From Sporosarcina sp. HYO08 (GTDB lineage Bacteria; Bacillota; Bacilli; Bacillales_A; Planococcaceae), in the NCBI RefSeq assembly GCF_001563475.1, contig NZ_LPUT01000023.1, forward strand, positions 310,001 to 374,000: 64,000 bases of DNA. Direction: 5' to 3'. Positions 16,761 through 26,935 of this stretch are shown piece by piece (within the stretch, counting starts at the first letter, position 1; each line of letters starts with the position of its first letter). The translations under genes were made by a program, and so were the position numbers. The notes below the pieces were generated by a model. The model saw only the letters and a list, made by a program, of their open reading frames with translations, had not been told where the DNA came from and made no database searches.

Positions 16761-18417
16761 TTTCTACTCCCCTTTCATATGCTTTTTTCGGAATTGAAAG
16801 AACAAAACGCGCGCCTCCAAGGTCACCCTGTTCTAAAAAAACATGGCCATTTACTCTCTCGATCAATTGTTTGGAGAGCGCCAACCCAAATCCGCGGTGT
16901 TCTCCTTCTTTTAATGAAAAGCCTTGCTCAAAAATTCTATGGACATCCGTATCTTGTACACCCGCGCCTGAATCCTCGATTTCAAATAGTATATCATTCC
17001 CGATATCTGTAAAAGAAATAGAGATTTTTTGATCGGCTGACGGATTATTTTTCACCGCATCGATCGCATTGTCCATGAAATTCCCAATCGCTGTTAATAA
17101 CGCTTCACTTTGTTTTTCAGTTAAACGGGATGCAAGTCTACTCCCTTCTTCAATTGTAAAATCAATGCCTAGCTCATGTACTTGATTTAATTTCCCTAAT
17201 AATAGTCCGCTTACCATTGGATCTGCCACTTTTCGAATTAATAAATGGATCCAGTTTTTTTGAAGGGAACTTTCACTCTGGATATAGGCGATGGCTTTTT
17301 CTTGTTGATCCAATTGCAACAATCCGAGAATCGTAAAAAGTTTATTCGAAAATTCATGCGTTTGGGCCCGCAAAGCGTCCGTATACTGTTTAACCGTTTT
17401 TAATTCCTTTGTTAACAAATCAATTTCTGTTTTATTTCGAAACGTAAAAACAGTTCCCATCAACAGGTTCTCATAGTAAATGGGCACTTTATTGGCAAAA
17501 ACAACTGTTTTCCCTAACAGCATTTCTCGGTCCATTTCATCATTTTCATTTTGCAAATAATCTACTAATCGATGCGCCGGCACGATGTCTTTTAGCATTT
17601 TCCCTTCATACTGTTGCGGAGGAGTCGCTTCATCAAATAGCATCCGCTCCGCTGCCAAATTCATCATTGTAACGATGCCATGCTGATTCACTGCGAGAAT
17701 GCCTTCATGCGTCGATTGAAGAATCGTCTCTTTTTGAAAATAGTAATGCGCAATCTCTTCCGGCTCTAAGCCTAATAACACTTTTTTTATATACGAGGCA
17801 ATGAGGACTGCCCCAATGATGGCAACGATGGCGATATTGAATAAAACGAGCCAAACATAGTTGTTTGTCGATTCGATAATCGTTCGAATATCATTGACTA
17901 AAAAGCCGACCGAAACGACCCCAACAATTTCTCCGTCTAAATAGACCGGCACCTTTGCTCTTAAAGAACTGCCCAATGATCCAACTGCTTTAGACACATA
18001 AGACTGTCCATAGACTAATGCTTTTTCATTGTCTTCTCCTATCATTCTCTCCCCTATTTTGTCAGCGTTTGGATGGGCATAGCGAATTTCTTCTTGATTG
18101 CCTACGACGATGAACTCGGCCCCCGTCGCTTGTTGAATAGGCGTAACAATCGGATTGATAATAGAAGCGGGATCTTCCTGTTCAAATGCATGGACGAGCT
18201 CTGGGATACGCGCAACGGTTTCCGCAACACTTAGTGCACGATCTCCTACTTGTTCCTCTAATGTGTCCGACAGAAAGTGATCAACAAAAAGTCCGATCAC
18301 GCCGATGATGGCCAAGACAAGCGCGCCGACTAGTAAAATCATTTTCATTTTGAAGTGAATAATAGTGTTTGGCTTGCCTTGAAGATATTTAATTTTCTTT
18401 TTATCAACAGATATCAT
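16753..18417 (-). CDS. citS: CitS/DcuS-type sensor histidine kinase
   Basis: 554 residues: TM1 (about 24-46), an extracellular PAS-like ligand domain (47-186), TM2 (187-209), a cytoplasmic PAS domain (230-330), the phospho-acceptor H354 in AQTHEFSNKL, and a C-terminal ATPase with N-box (NFMDNAIDAV), EDSGAGV and GFGLALSKQLIE. This is the CitA/DcuS family that senses di- or tricarboxylates. AAGGAG lies 8 nt before the ATG. Citrate as ligand is inferred from the citM neighbour. Confidence 0.88.
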   Translation of the reverse strand: MISVDKKKIKYLQGKPNTIIHFKMKMILLVGALVLAIIGVIGLFVDHFLSDTLEEQVGDRALSVAETVARIPELVHAFEQEDPASIINPIVTPIQQATGAEFIVVGNQEEIRYAHPNADKIGERMIGEDNEKALVYGQSYVSKAVGSLGSSLRAKVPVYLDGEIVGVVSVGFLVNDIRTIIESTNNYVWLVLFNIAIVAIIGAVLIASYIKKVLLGLEPEEIAHYYFQKETILQSTHEGILAVNQHGIVTMMNLAAERMLFDEATPPQQYEGKMLKDIVPAHRLVDYLQNENDEMDREMLLGKTVVFANKVPIYYENLLMGTVFTFRNKTEIDLLTKELKTVKQYTDALRAQTHEFSNKLFTILGLLQLDQQEKAIAYIQSESSLQKNWIHLLIRKVADPMVSGLLLGKLNQVHELGIDFTIEEGSRLASRLTEKQSEALLTAIGNFMDNAIDAVKNNPSADQKISISFTDIGNDILFEIEDSGAGVQDTDVHRIFEQGFSLKEGEHRGFGLALSKQLIERVNGHVFLEQGDLGGARFVLSIPKKAYERGVENE

Positions 18418-18644
18418 CTTCCCTACTCCTTAAAAATGGGACTTCAATAGAGCATGTCTTTCATACTCTCTATTCTACGTGATTGTCAGTAGTTATTAAA
18501 ATAAATATCATGTCTGCCCGTTCATTAAAATTATATTAAAAAACCTTCACTTATTTATCAATCTTATTTCAATGCTGTTACATCCCTCCAAAAACAAGAT
18601 CTTCGGGTATACAATAGAACAGATTATTTTTTGGAGTGATGTTT

Positions 18645-19700
18645 ATGAAAAATAAACGGTTAGGCTGGGTCGATGTGATGAAAGGGTTTTTAATGATTCT
18701 TGTCGTCATTGGTCATTATCCCGGTCAGCTTGATTTTCCACTTGCAAAGTATATTTATTGGTTTCATATGCCTGCCTTTTTTATTTTGAGCGGCTTATTT
18801 TTCAAGCCTGTAGTAGAGAAAGGGCAAATGAAAAATGCCATTCACAAACGATTTATGCAACTCATTGTTCCTTATTTATTTTTCCTGATCAGTATTACAC
18901 TCATTCGATATGGCATTGAATTTGGTACGGGGAATCGGGATTTAACCTGGTATGCCAATGATTTGTGGACGCTTGTCATAGGGGGTCGTTTTATACGAGG
19001 AGCCTACGGGGTTTTCTGGTTTGTGACAACCTTATTCTTTACGTATTTGTTTTTCTTAGGGTTAACCAAATACTTTGATCGCACAAAACAAATCATCATT
19101 CTAACGATTTTCTATATCATTGCTCATTTGGAAAGCATCTTTGCTATGCATGTCATCGGCGGTTCACCAGCTGCCGCCGCCCAACAAATTCCAATGATTT
19201 GGAATATCGATGTCGCTTTGATGGCAATCGTCTATTTTGCCCTTGGGTATTACATGAAAAATCTCTGGATGGGCATATCAAAAAAATGGATGTTTGTGGG
19301 AATTGCAGGATGTGTTATTGCGGTATTACTCGATCATTTCCATGTGATTGATTATCATTTAAGCATGAAATTTTTACGCTATGATCATTTCATTCTGGAT
19401 TTGGTCATTCCACTGTCATTTACTGTTACATTTGTAGGCCTATTCCAGTTCATTACATCACGTGTATCACTTGTCTCGTTACAAAAAGTTGAGAAACACT
19501 CACTGACCATTATGTACTTGCATATTTTTGTAGATATATTAATGAATGACTACTTCACTTATGGCATCATCGGATTTACAGCATTTGGCTTATTCATACC
19601 GATTCTCGTCTCGATCACGATTAAGAATTTGATGCCAAAAGGTAAACTATTGCTAGGAGAGTTACCGCCAAAAGGAAAATTGCCCTCCGCAACTGCATAA
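18645..19700 (+). CDS. Membrane acyltransferase (acyltransferase-3 family)
   Basis: 351 residues with about 10 membrane helices. The N-terminal WVDVMKGFLMILVVIGHYP and WFHMPAFFILSGLFF segments are typical of the acyltransferase-3/OafA and fucose-acetylase-like group, with the histidine in VIGHY the expected catalytic residue. These enzymes O-acetylate sugars of wall polymers, capsules or glycolipids. The ATG at 18645 is preferred (GGAG 8 nt upstream) over two earlier in-frame codons. It stands alone, so the acceptor is unknown. Confidence 0.82.
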   Translation: MKNKRLGWVDVMKGFLMILVVIGHYPGQLDFPLAKYIYWFHMPAFFILSGLFFKPVVEKGQMKNAIHKRFMQLIVPYLFFLISITLIRYGIEFGTGNRDLTWYANDLWTLVIGGRFIRGAYGVFWFVTTLFFTYLFFLGLTKYFDRTKQIIILTIFYIIAHLESIFAMHVIGGSPAAAAQQIPMIWNIDVALMAIVYFALGYYMKNLWMGISKKWMFVGIAGCVIAVLLDHFHVIDYHLSMKFLRYDHFILDLVIPLSFTVTFVGLFQFITSRVSLVSLQKVEKHSLTIMYLHIFVDILMNDYFTYGIIGFTAFGLFIPILVSITIKNLMPKGKLLLGELPPKGKLPSATA

Positions 19701-19701
19701 T

Positions 19702-19744
19702 AAAAAGCTGAACCCGACTTTTTTTTGCGGGTTCAGCTTTTTGT
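19702..19744. terminator. Bidirectional terminator
   Basis: AAAAAGCTGAACCCG / CGGGTTCAGCTTTTT stem, 15 bp, between the acyltransferase (+) and proA (-). Confidence 0.93.
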
Positions 19745-19754
19745 TTCGAGAACC

Positions 19755-21002
19755 TTAAACTCTTACTTGCCCTTCGCCGTAAATGACCACTTTACTTGAC
19801 GTTAACGCTTTCAGTCCCATTGGTCCGCGTGCGTGGAGCTTTTGTGTACTGATGCCAATTTCCGCCCCATAACCAAACTCAAAACCGTCCGTAAATCGTG
19901 TTGACGCATTATGGTAAACCGCGGCAGCATCTACTCGTTGTAAAAAGATCGCTGCATTCCGGTCATCGTTTGTTACGATCGCTTCAGAATGTTTCGTGCC
20001 ATATCGGTGAATGTGATCGATCGCTTCTCCAATAGAGGAAATGAGCTTCACACTAACTGTCAGCCCCAAATATTCCGTCTCCCAGTCCTCATTTGTCGCT
20101 TGTTTCACATCGCTGCATGCTTGCACAACAGACGCATCACCGTAGATTTCTACACCATTGCGCTGCAACGCTTCAATGAGCTGGGTTCCATATTTTGTAA
20201 ACCACTGTTCATGCACTAAAATCGTTTCAACCGCATTACAAACGGATGGACGTTGTGTTTTCGCATTTAAAACGATCTCCTCCGCCATCTTGTAATCCGC
20301 TGTTTCATCGACCACAATATGACAATTACCAGCGCCCGTTTCAATAACAGGAACTGTCGCTTCTCGCACGACTGTCTCGATGAGTTGCTTTCCACCTCTT
20401 GGAATGAGTACATCCAGATAATCATTGAGCTTAAATAATTCTTTTGCCACTTCCCGGCTCGTGTCCTCGATCAATTGAACAGCCTCTTTTGGCAATAGGC
20501 TTTTTTCAAGCGCCCGATGAATGGATTGAATAAGTGCCAAGTTTGAGTGTCTTGCAGACGAGCTGCCGCGTAATACGACTGCATTGCTCGTTTTTAAAGC
20601 GAGCGTTGCTGCATCGACCGTCACGTTTGGACGTGCTTCATAAATCATGCCGATGACACCGAGCGGTACTCGTTTCATTTCAATGCGCAGTCCATTGTCT
20701 TTCTGAATCTTTTCAAGTGTTTCTCCGATCGGATCTTCCAATTCGATCAATTGTTGAATCGCATCTGCCATCGCCTGTATCCGTTTTTCATCTAACAGGA
20801 TACGATCTAAAATAGCATCTGTCAGCCCATTTTCTTTCCCCGCTTGTAAATCTTTTTGATTTTCGGCCAAAATCGACTCCTGGTCCAACAATAATTGCTG
20901 TGCGATGAATTGCAAGGCTTCATTTTTTTCAGCTGATGAAACATCTATGAGTGCATAGCTCGCATGCTTAGCCAACTTTCCTTTTTCAACTGCTTCGCTC
21001 AT
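19755..21002 (-). CDS. proA: Gamma-glutamyl phosphate reductase ProA
   Basis: 415 residues, usual length. Catalyses NADPH-dependent reduction of glutamyl-5-phosphate to the semialdehyde, step two of proline synthesis. The family segments are clear: [34 protein letters not shown] in the first half, [10 protein letters not shown], the catalytic cysteine in [10 protein letters not shown], and the [19 protein letters not shown] motif near the end. It follows proB by 13 nt and shares its T-box leader. Confidence 0.97.
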   Translation of the reverse strand: MSEAVEKGKLAKHASYALIDVSSAEKNEALQFIAQQLLLDQESILAENQKDLQAGKENGLTDAILDRILLDEKRIQAMADAIQQLIELEDPIGETLEKIQKDNGLRIEMKRVPLGVIGMIYEARPNVTVDAATLALKTSNAVVLRGSSSARHSNLALIQSIHRALEKSLLPKEAVQLIEDTSREVAKELFKLNDYLDVLIPRGGKQLIETVVREATVPVIETGAGNCHIVVDETADYKMAEEIVLNAKTQRPSVCNAVETILVHEQWFTKYGTQLIEALQRNGVEIYGDASVVQACSDVKQATNEDWETEYLGLTVSVKLISSIGEAIDHIHRYGTKHSEAIVTNDDRNAAIFLQRVDAAAVYHNASTRFTDGFEFGYGAEIGISTQKLHARGPMGLKALTSSKVVIYGEGQVRV

Positions 21003-21015
21003 GATCGATTCCCCC

Positions 21016-22098
21016 TTATATTTTCACCCAACGGTCCCGGTGAATGACTTCCACCGATGCCGCCTGGCGGTTCCGTGTTGCCATCTCAGCTTTCAAGTCT
21101 TCCGCCGAATACTGCACTTCTCCTTTTCCGAGCAACCCTTTGCGACCAAATACTTCTACAACATCCCCTTCACGAAACGCACCTTTTATTTTATAAACAC
21201 CTGCGGGTAAGAGACTTTTGCCATTATGCAAAATCGCTTTTTCGGCACCTTCATCGACATACAACTTGCCGGTCGATTCAGAATGTAAATAAATCCACTG
21301 CCGATTTGTATTGATTTTCGAAAGTTTTGCCTTGGCAATATAAGTGCCATCCCCTTTACCTTTCGCAATTTCCACCAATTTCTCATGCCCTTTTCCATTT
21401 CCAATAAAAACCGCTACCCCAAGTGATGTCGCTGTTTTTGCTGCCAGGATCTTTGATTTCATTCCACCCGTTCCGACACTTGAGCCATTTTCATCAGCAC
21501 CAGATAGCTGCTCATCCGTAATTTCTTCAAGGTAGTCGAATCGTTTTGCGGTTGGATGTGTACGCGGGTTTGCATCATACAGACCGTTAATATCCGTTAA
21601 AATAATAAGCTGATCCGCATGCAGAAATCCGCCAACGAGCGCAGATAGCATGTCATTGTCTCCGAAAGTCAGTTCGTCAACTGCAACCGTATCGTTTTCA
21701 TTAATAATCGGCAAAATGCCTCGCGCAAGCAATTCCGTTAACGTTGCAAATGCATTTTTATAACGATCCCGATCGGAAAAATCATCCCGTGTCAGTAAAA
21801 TTTGAGCAGGTATAATCCCATGTTGCCCAAGCCTTTCTCGATATGATTGTATTAAGATACCCTGTCCGACCGCAGCCGCGGCCTGTTTTCCTTTAATCGT
21901 TAAGGGGCGAGCGGGATACCCTAGGCCCGCAAATCCCGCCGCCACCGCTCCTGAAGAAACAACGATGACTTCATGACCATTTTCACGCAGCTGCACAAGC
22001 GCGCCCACATGATCATCAAATTTTTCTTGATCAATTTCACCAACATCGTTTGTCAGTGAACTGCTGCCAATCTTTACGACAATCCGCTGCTTTCGCAC
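21016..22098 (-). CDS. proB: Glutamate 5-kinase ProB
   Basis: 360 residues: amino-acid-kinase domain ([45 protein letters not shown]) and a C-terminal PUA domain from about residue 270. It phosphorylates glutamate, the feedback-regulated first step of proline synthesis. GTG at 22098 is taken as start because GGGGGA lies about 6 nt upstream and it aligns with known ProB N-termini; the frame stays open for 26 more codons upstream into the leader. Controlled by the T-box at 22154-22400. Confidence 0.95.
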   Translation of the reverse strand: MRKQRIVVKIGSSSLTNDVGEIDQEKFDDHVGALVQLRENGHEVIVVSSGAVAAGFAGLGYPARPLTIKGKQAAAAVGQGILIQSYRERLGQHGIIPAQILLTRDDFSDRDRYKNAFATLTELLARGILPIINENDTVAVDELTFGDNDMLSALVGGFLHADQLIILTDINGLYDANPRTHPTAKRFDYLEEITDEQLSGADENGSSVGTGGMKSKILAAKTATSLGVAVFIGNGKGHEKLVEIAKGKGDGTYIAKAKLSKINTNRQWIYLHSESTGKLYVDEGAEKAILHNGKSLLPAGVYKIKGAFREGDVVEVFGRKGLLGKGEVQYSAEDLKAEMATRNRQAASVEVIHRDRWVKI

Positions 22099-22153
22099 GC
22101 AAATCCCCCATTTCTCGTTTCGCCTAATGACGTTCGCTCGATTTAAATTAAAT

Positions 22154-22400
22154 AAAAAAAGCCCATTCATCCTCAATATTAAGGACGAAAGGGCTTTGCT
22201 TCCGCGGTACCACCAAAATTGGACGTCAATGACGACATCCCGCTTCCTCGTAACGCTGAGGTGTGCGCCTCTATTTTCATAAAGGACTCTGCCGGCAGGT
22301 TCCGCAACGATCCACGGCGAAATCTTTCAGCTGGTAAATTTCGCTCTCTGACCATGTTCGTTCTGCATACTATTCCGACGTTGGACGTTCAAATTATCGA
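22154..22400 (-). promoter_or_regulatory. T-box riboswitch of proBA (proline-specific)
   Basis: The minus strand carries the perfect T-box core TGGTACCGCG (22202-22213), followed by a terminator hairpin (AAAGCCC...GGGCTTTTTTT, 22154-22198). Upstream lies a long Stem I; its lower 3' side contains GGAACCTGCCGG, where CCT fits a proline specifier codon. Uncharged tRNA-Pro should pair with the leader and prevent termination, as in B. subtilis proBA. The 5' boundary is approximate. Confidence 0.92.
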
Positions 22401-22591
22401 ATTATCGAATGATTTTTACTTATCATACACCAGAAGAATGGAATGTCAAGGGGGGTTTTTCTAAAGTCCGCAGCTTATTTTCCAGATCATATTAAAAAAT
22501 GCACATAATTAAGAACATTCTTGTGTTATGCATGTATTTCATGATAACATTGTTTAATATTTAAATGATAATGAAGGAAGATGATGGAGTC

Positions 22592-23860
22592 ATGCAAGTA
22601 ACAAAATCAGATGTAAAACCAGTGCAAGTTGAAGATATCTTAATCGCCAATCAATTACTAAAAGATGTCGTCGTTCATACCCCTCTCCAGCGAAATGAAC
22701 GCCTTTCTGAAAAATACGATTGCCATGTTTATATTAAAAGGGAAGATTTACAATACGTCCGTTCCTTTAAATTGCGCGGCGCTTACTATAGAATCAAGTC
22801 CATTGAGAAAGATGCAAGGGAAAAAGGGGTTGTATGCGCAAGTGCCGGCAACCATGCCCAAGGCGTTGCTTATGCTTGTGCACATCTCGGAATTAAAGGA
22901 ATAATTTTCATGCCACAAACGACTCCGAAACAAAAGATTAACCAAGTCAAAATGTTTGGTCGAGAATTTGTAGAAATCATTTTAACCGGTGATACATTCG
23001 ATGACTCATACAATGAAGCAATGACCTTAACACGCAAAGAAGATAGAATATTCATTCATCCATTCAATGATCATGAAGTGATTGCCGGACAAGGAACTGT
23101 TGCGGTAGAAATTATGAATGATATTGAAGAACCCATTGATTTTGTTTTTGCCAGTATTGGAGGGGGCGGCTTAATGTCTGGCGTTAGCACATACATTAAA
23201 AACTTGTCACCTTTCACAAAAATGATTGGCGTTGAGCCAGCGGGCGCAGCAAGTATGAAAGCGTCCTTCCAGAATAATGAAGTCACAACATTAGCGTCTA
23301 TCGACAAATTTGTAGATGGTGCTGCGGTTGGCTGTGTTGGTGAGCAAACGTTCAGCATTTGCCGCAAATATGTGGATGATATGATCTCTGTGCCAGAAGG
23401 TAAAGTTTGTACAGCCATTTTGGATTTGTACAACGAACATGCCATTATTGCCGAACCAGCAGGTGCCTTGCCGATTGCAGCACTCGATTTTTACAAAGAG
23501 CAAATTAAAGGAAAATCTGTCGTCTGTATCGTGAGCGGTGGAAATAATGATATTGGCCGCATGCAGGAAATCAAGGAGAAATCTTTAATTCACGAAGGAT
23601 TGCTCTATTACTTTATCGTCAATTTCCCACAGCGTGCTGGTGCTTTGCGTCAATTCCTAGACAATGTGTTAGGACCTGATGATGACGTTACAACCTTTGA
23701 ATATACGAAGAAAAATAATAAAGAAAATGGACCGGGACTAGTTGGCATTGAAGTAAAAAACAAAGAGGATTATCCTGGCTTAATTGAACGGATGAAGCAA
23801 TGCGGATTCCCATTCCAAGAAGTAAACAAAGATAGCAGCCTATTCGGATTACTGATCTAA
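22592..23860 (+). CDS. ilvA: Threonine dehydratase, biosynthetic
   Basis: Pyridoxal-phosphate enzyme that deaminates threonine to 2-oxobutyrate for isoleucine synthesis. The lysine is in SFKLRGAY, the phosphate loop is SIGGGGLMSG, and the C-terminal domain (FPQRAGALRQFLDNVLG, FEYTKKNN) is the short single-ACT form of Bacillus IlvA. About 422 residues from the ATG at 22592 (MQVTKSD); the open frame extends nine codons upstream to 22565, but that ATG lacks a ribosome binding site. It is transcribed divergently from the proBA T-box leader. Confidence 0.94.
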   Translation: MQVTKSDVKPVQVEDILIANQLLKDVVVHTPLQRNERLSEKYDCHVYIKREDLQYVRSFKLRGAYYRIKSIEKDAREKGVVCASAGNHAQGVAYACAHLGIKGIIFMPQTTPKQKINQVKMFGREFVEIILTGDTFDDSYNEAMTLTRKEDRIFIHPFNDHEVIAGQGTVAVEIMNDIEEPIDFVFASIGGGGLMSGVSTYIKNLSPFTKMIGVEPAGAASMKASFQNNEVTTLASIDKFVDGAAVGCVGEQTFSICRKYVDDMISVPEGKVCTAILDLYNEHAIIAEPAGALPIAALDFYKEQIKGKSVVCIVSGGNNDIGRMQEIKEKSLIHEGLLYYFIVNFPQRAGALRQFLDNVLGPDDDVTTFEYTKKNNKENGPGLVGIEVKNKEDYPGLIERMKQCGFPFQEVNKDSSLFGLLI

Positions 23861-23875
23861 ATAACGGTAAGAAAT

Positions 23876-23918
23876 GGGCTGTCCCAGAAGTGCTTGGCTC
23901 TTCGTTTTGGGACAGTCC
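23876..23918. terminator. Bidirectional hairpin after ilvA
   Basis: GGCTGTCCCA / TGGGACAGTCC stem between ilvA and the pseudouridine synthase gene. The left arm GGGCTGTCCCAGAA recurs inverted at 60508-60521, so this may be a dispersed repeat used as terminator. Confidence 0.72.
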
Positions 23919-23922
23919 TATT

Positions 23923-24597
23923 TTAAATAGTCCAAAGATCCCACGGATACTCTTTTGGCGGGAATGATTGAACGGTGATGATTTCTTTTGTTGTCGGATG
24001 CGGAAATGAGAGTGTATGTGCCCATAAGGCAATTTGCTGTCCGGGTTTGTTGACATGCTGGCCGTATTTTTGATCGCCATAAAGCGGGAAACCAGAAGTT
24101 GACAGCTGGACGCGAATTTGATGAGAGCGTCCGGTGTGAAGATGAACGGATAATAAGCTCAACTCGCCATCTGTATCGATCATTTCATAATCGAGGATTG
24201 CTTTTTTCCCACGCTTATCATTCTGTGCTACCGCAAATACTTGGTTCTTTTTTGTGTCTTTAAACAGATAATGTGTGAGTTGTGCTTTCTTCTGTTTCGG
24301 TACCCCTCGAACGACCGCTACATACTTTCTTTCCAATTCGTTTTTGCGAATGACATCCGAAAGACGGGATGCCGCTTTTGATGTTTTCGCAAAGACCATC
24401 ACACCGCCAACTGGACGGTCAAGACGATGGACTAATCCTAGATAGACGTTACCGGGTTTATTGTAACGGACTTTCAAATCTTCTTTTAAAATAGTTAGCA
24501 TGTCCTGATCTTTGCTGTCATCTGCTTGAACCGGGATATTGACAGGTTTTTCCACAACAAGTAAATGATTGTCTTCGTAAAGAATGTTAATGTCCAT
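23923..24597 (-). CDS. RluA-family pseudouridine synthase
   Basis: 224 residues. Catalytic aspartate D60 lies in GLVHRLDRPVGGVMVFAKT, the RluA/RluD/RsuA-superfamily signature; LHTGRSHQIRVQLSTSGFPLYGDQKYG follows. There is no N-terminal S4 domain, which points to the short RluA/YhcT-like type rather than RluD. The target uridine in rRNA or tRNA cannot be determined. Monocistronic, divergent from niaR. Confidence 0.88.
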   Translation of the reverse strand: MDINILYEDNHLLVVEKPVNIPVQADDSKDQDMLTILKEDLKVRYNKPGNVYLGLVHRLDRPVGGVMVFAKTSKAASRLSDVIRKNELERKYVAVVRGVPKQKKAQLTHYLFKDTKKNQVFAVAQNDKRGKKAILDYEMIDTDGELSLLSVHLHTGRSHQIRVQLSTSGFPLYGDQKYGQHVNKPGQQIALWAHTLSFPHPTTKEIITVQSFPPKEYPWDLWTI

Positions 24598-24724
24598 ATG
24601 TAAATTGTACTCCCTTTTTATTAAATCGATCCTATTTCATTTTAATCGAGCTTACGGAAGGAAGCAAAGATGACGGTCCTCATGAATGCATATGGTAAAA
24701 TGGCAGTGCGGAGAGTGATATAAA

Positions 24725-25261
24725 ATGAGCAATGAAAAAATGCATGGAGACGAGCGTCGTCAACTCCTTTTGACGACCTTGCAAAATTCCCTTAGGCCGA
24801 TGACGGGAAAAGAACTTGGCGAATTAACAAATGTGAGCCGTCAAGTAATTGTTGGTGATATAACATTATTAAAGGCAAAAGACGAGCCAATCATTGCGAC
24901 GAGTCAAGGCTATTTGTATATGCACACGGATTCAACGCCAAAGAAAATTGAAAAATCTATTGTTTGTCAGCATGATCCTCACCAAACAGAAGAGGAATTA
25001 AATATTCTAGTCGATCACGGTGTAACTGTGAAAGATGTAAAAATTGAACATCCTGTCTATGGTGATTTAAGTGCATCCATTATGGTTTCAAATCGCAGTG
25101 AAGTCAAAGAATTTATGGAAAAGATTAATGAGGCAAATGCTGTGTATTTGGCAAATCTTGCGGAGGGCAGCATTCATCTGCATACGATCGTTGCAGACAA
25201 AGAAGAAAATATTAAAAATGCTGAAGAAGCGTTATTAAAAGCGGGTATTCTCGTCGAATGA
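24725..25261 (+). CDS. niaR: Niacin-responsive repressor NiaR (YrxA)
   Basis: 178 residues: an N-terminal HTH (about 12-60, LRPMTGKELGELTNVSRQVIVGDITLLKA) and a C-terminal 3H domain carrying the conserved histidines (CQHDPH, IEHP, IHLHT) that bind metal and nicotinate. In Bacillales it represses NAD synthesis and niacin uptake genes; none of these lies nearby, so it acts in trans. GGAG precedes the ATG, and a TAAAAT -10 box is visible upstream. Confidence 0.9.
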   Translation: MSNEKMHGDERRQLLLTTLQNSLRPMTGKELGELTNVSRQVIVGDITLLKAKDEPIIATSQGYLYMHTDSTPKKIEKSIVCQHDPHQTEEELNILVDHGVTVKDVKIEHPVYGDLSASIMVSNRSEVKEFMEKINEANAVYLANLAEGSIHLHTIVADKEENIKNAEEALLKAGILVE

Positions 25262-25328
25262 CGGATTGTCATTTGGATGAAAATTTAGTGTGATACAAAA
25301 CCTTTATACAAAAGGTCTATCGAACCTG

Positions 25329-25354
25329 CACCATCTTTCATAAGATGGTGTTTT
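25329..25354 (+). terminator. Terminator after niaR
   Basis: Stem CACCATCTT / AAGATGGTG with a 4-nt loop and TTTTCTTC tail, 68 nt after the niaR stop. Confidence 0.85.
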
Positions 25355-25507
25355 CTTCGTTATAGATATAAAAGTGATGTCAAACTTTATGATAAGAGTA
25401 AATGGCTAATTTATACCAATTAAAAGGCGGTACTCAGAATTAATTCTTTTGTACTAGGGAAATGAAATTTCTTCCAGCTATACTAGTAATTAAAGGGGGC
25501 TATTTAT

Positions 25508-26860
25508 TTGAAGACTTTAGTCAATTCAGTAATTTTCATGCTTATGATCGGACTAATTGCGCCAATCACGGGACAAGCAGCAGGGTTTAATGACGTTAAA
25601 ACAGGAGACAGGTTTACGAAAGAAATTATGTTCTTAACGTCAAGAAATGTGATTTCAGGCTTCTCCGATGGTTCATTCAAACCGAATGATGCTGTCACTC
25701 GTGCACAAGCGGCTATTATGATCGGTCGAGCGCTAGATTTAAATGGAGAGCAGAGAAAGACAATATTCAATGATGTTGAACCTACTGCGGTAGCATCTGG
25801 ATATATTGCGTCAGCTGTTGAAAGAGGAATAATTTCTGGCTTTCAAGATGGAACATACCGACCTAGTCAACCTGTTACACGTGGACAAATGGCTATCTTC
25901 TTAAATCGTGCATTTGACATGGCAGATGAGAAAACAACTAGCTTTAAGGATGTTTCACCTGGGATGGCAGCCTATCAATCTATAGTAAATGTCACTGCAG
26001 AAGGCATTGCAAATGGTTATGCTGATGGGACTTATCGCCCCAATCTACCTATTACCCGAGGACAGTTTTCCGCGTTTTTGGCGCGTGCATTAGAGCCTTC
26101 ATTTAGAGATACTCCGACCCTCGCCATTAAATCTATTTCAGGCTGGGAAAAGGGAGCTTCGATGATAGAGGTAGACATAGATCATGAATGGGTTATCGAG
26201 TTTAACGATGAACTTGATGAAAGAAGCCTTTATGAGAATATTTATGCTGTAAGTGAAAGTGATAAACAAGTACGTGCAGTTGAACCATTGTTTTATAATC
26301 CAAAATCAGTCAAACTTCATTTAGTTGACCTTTATGATTTTGATGAGAGTTACGCTCTATACATTACGAAAGATATTCAATCAAAAACAGGAAATCCTTT
26401 GGCTGAACCTATGACATTAAAATTTCATACAACTAAACCTGAGTTTACTCTAAAAAAGTCGATCGAGCAGGATGGAGTACAATTTGAAATGATGTTAGCT
26501 CATTCGGATGAGAAGATATACGCAAAAGTAAAAGCAACCAATGTCAGTAGTAAAACCATTCCGTATGTAGGCTATAATGGATGTGATCCAGGAATTTCTG
26601 CCAAACTATTTATTGAAACTGAGGATGGTCAAGTCAACATAGGAAGTAAATGGCATACTGTAGCTGCATGTACTCAAGACGTCTCAGAGCATCATCTTAA
26701 GCCTGGCGCATCAATTGAAGTAGTTGAAGTGTTATACCCGTCCGTACAAACAACAAATGGAAATATTTATGCAAAAGTAACATTTCAAAGAGGAGAAATT
26801 AAGGAAAATTCTACAATCAAGCCAATAGAAATTTCTATTCCCTTAAAAAACTTTGAATAA
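25508..26860 (+). CDS. S-layer homology (SLH) domain surface protein
   Basis: 450 residues: signal peptide (cleavage near GQAAG, residues 23-27), then three SLH repeats (about 27-70, 87-130, 148-190), each ending in the GFxDGxxxPxxxxTRxQ pattern. SLH triplets bind pyruvylated wall polymers. Residues ~205-310 look like a bacterial Ig-like domain; the C-terminal ~130 residues resemble BsuPI-type beta domains (EMMLAHSDEKIYAKVKATNVS). TTG start behind AAAGGGGG. Likely a surface-anchored protein of unknown ligand. Confidence 0.85.
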   Translation: MKTLVNSVIFMLMIGLIAPITGQAAGFNDVKTGDRFTKEIMFLTSRNVISGFSDGSFKPNDAVTRAQAAIMIGRALDLNGEQRKTIFNDVEPTAVASGYIASAVERGIISGFQDGTYRPSQPVTRGQMAIFLNRAFDMADEKTTSFKDVSPGMAAYQSIVNVTAEGIANGYADGTYRPNLPITRGQFSAFLARALEPSFRDTPTLAIKSISGWEKGASMIEVDIDHEWVIEFNDELDERSLYENIYAVSESDKQVRAVEPLFYNPKSVKLHLVDLYDFDESYALYITKDIQSKTGNPLAEPMTLKFHTTKPEFTLKKSIEQDGVQFEMMLAHSDEKIYAKVKATNVSSKTIPYVGYNGCDPGISAKLFIETEDGQVNIGSKWHTVAACTQDVSEHHLKPGASIEVVEVLYPSVQTTNGNIYAKVTFQRGEIKENSTIKPIEISIPLKNFE

Positions 26861-26870
26861 AAGGTCATTT

Positions 26871-26914
26871 AAAAACCGCTTCCAAAACAGTTTTCTAGTT
26901 TTGGAAGCGGTTTT
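26871..26914. terminator. Bidirectional terminator
   Basis: AAAACCGCTTCCAAAAC and GTTTTGGAAGCGGTTTT form a 17-bp perfect stem between the SLH gene (+) and lrgB (-). Confidence 0.94.
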
Positions 26915-26935
26915 CTATGGCTGAAAATTTCAGGC

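Noticed and set aside
3841..18620. Shared CGGGTATACAATAG at 3843 and 18604
   Set aside because: A 14-base match within 64 kb is expected several times by chance, and the contexts differ in orientation.
21344..21535. Plus-strand frames within proB and proA
   Set aside because: Antisense shadows of conserved enzyme coding regions.
22219..22464. 81-codon plus-strand open frame
   Set aside because: It is the complement of the proBA T-box leader.
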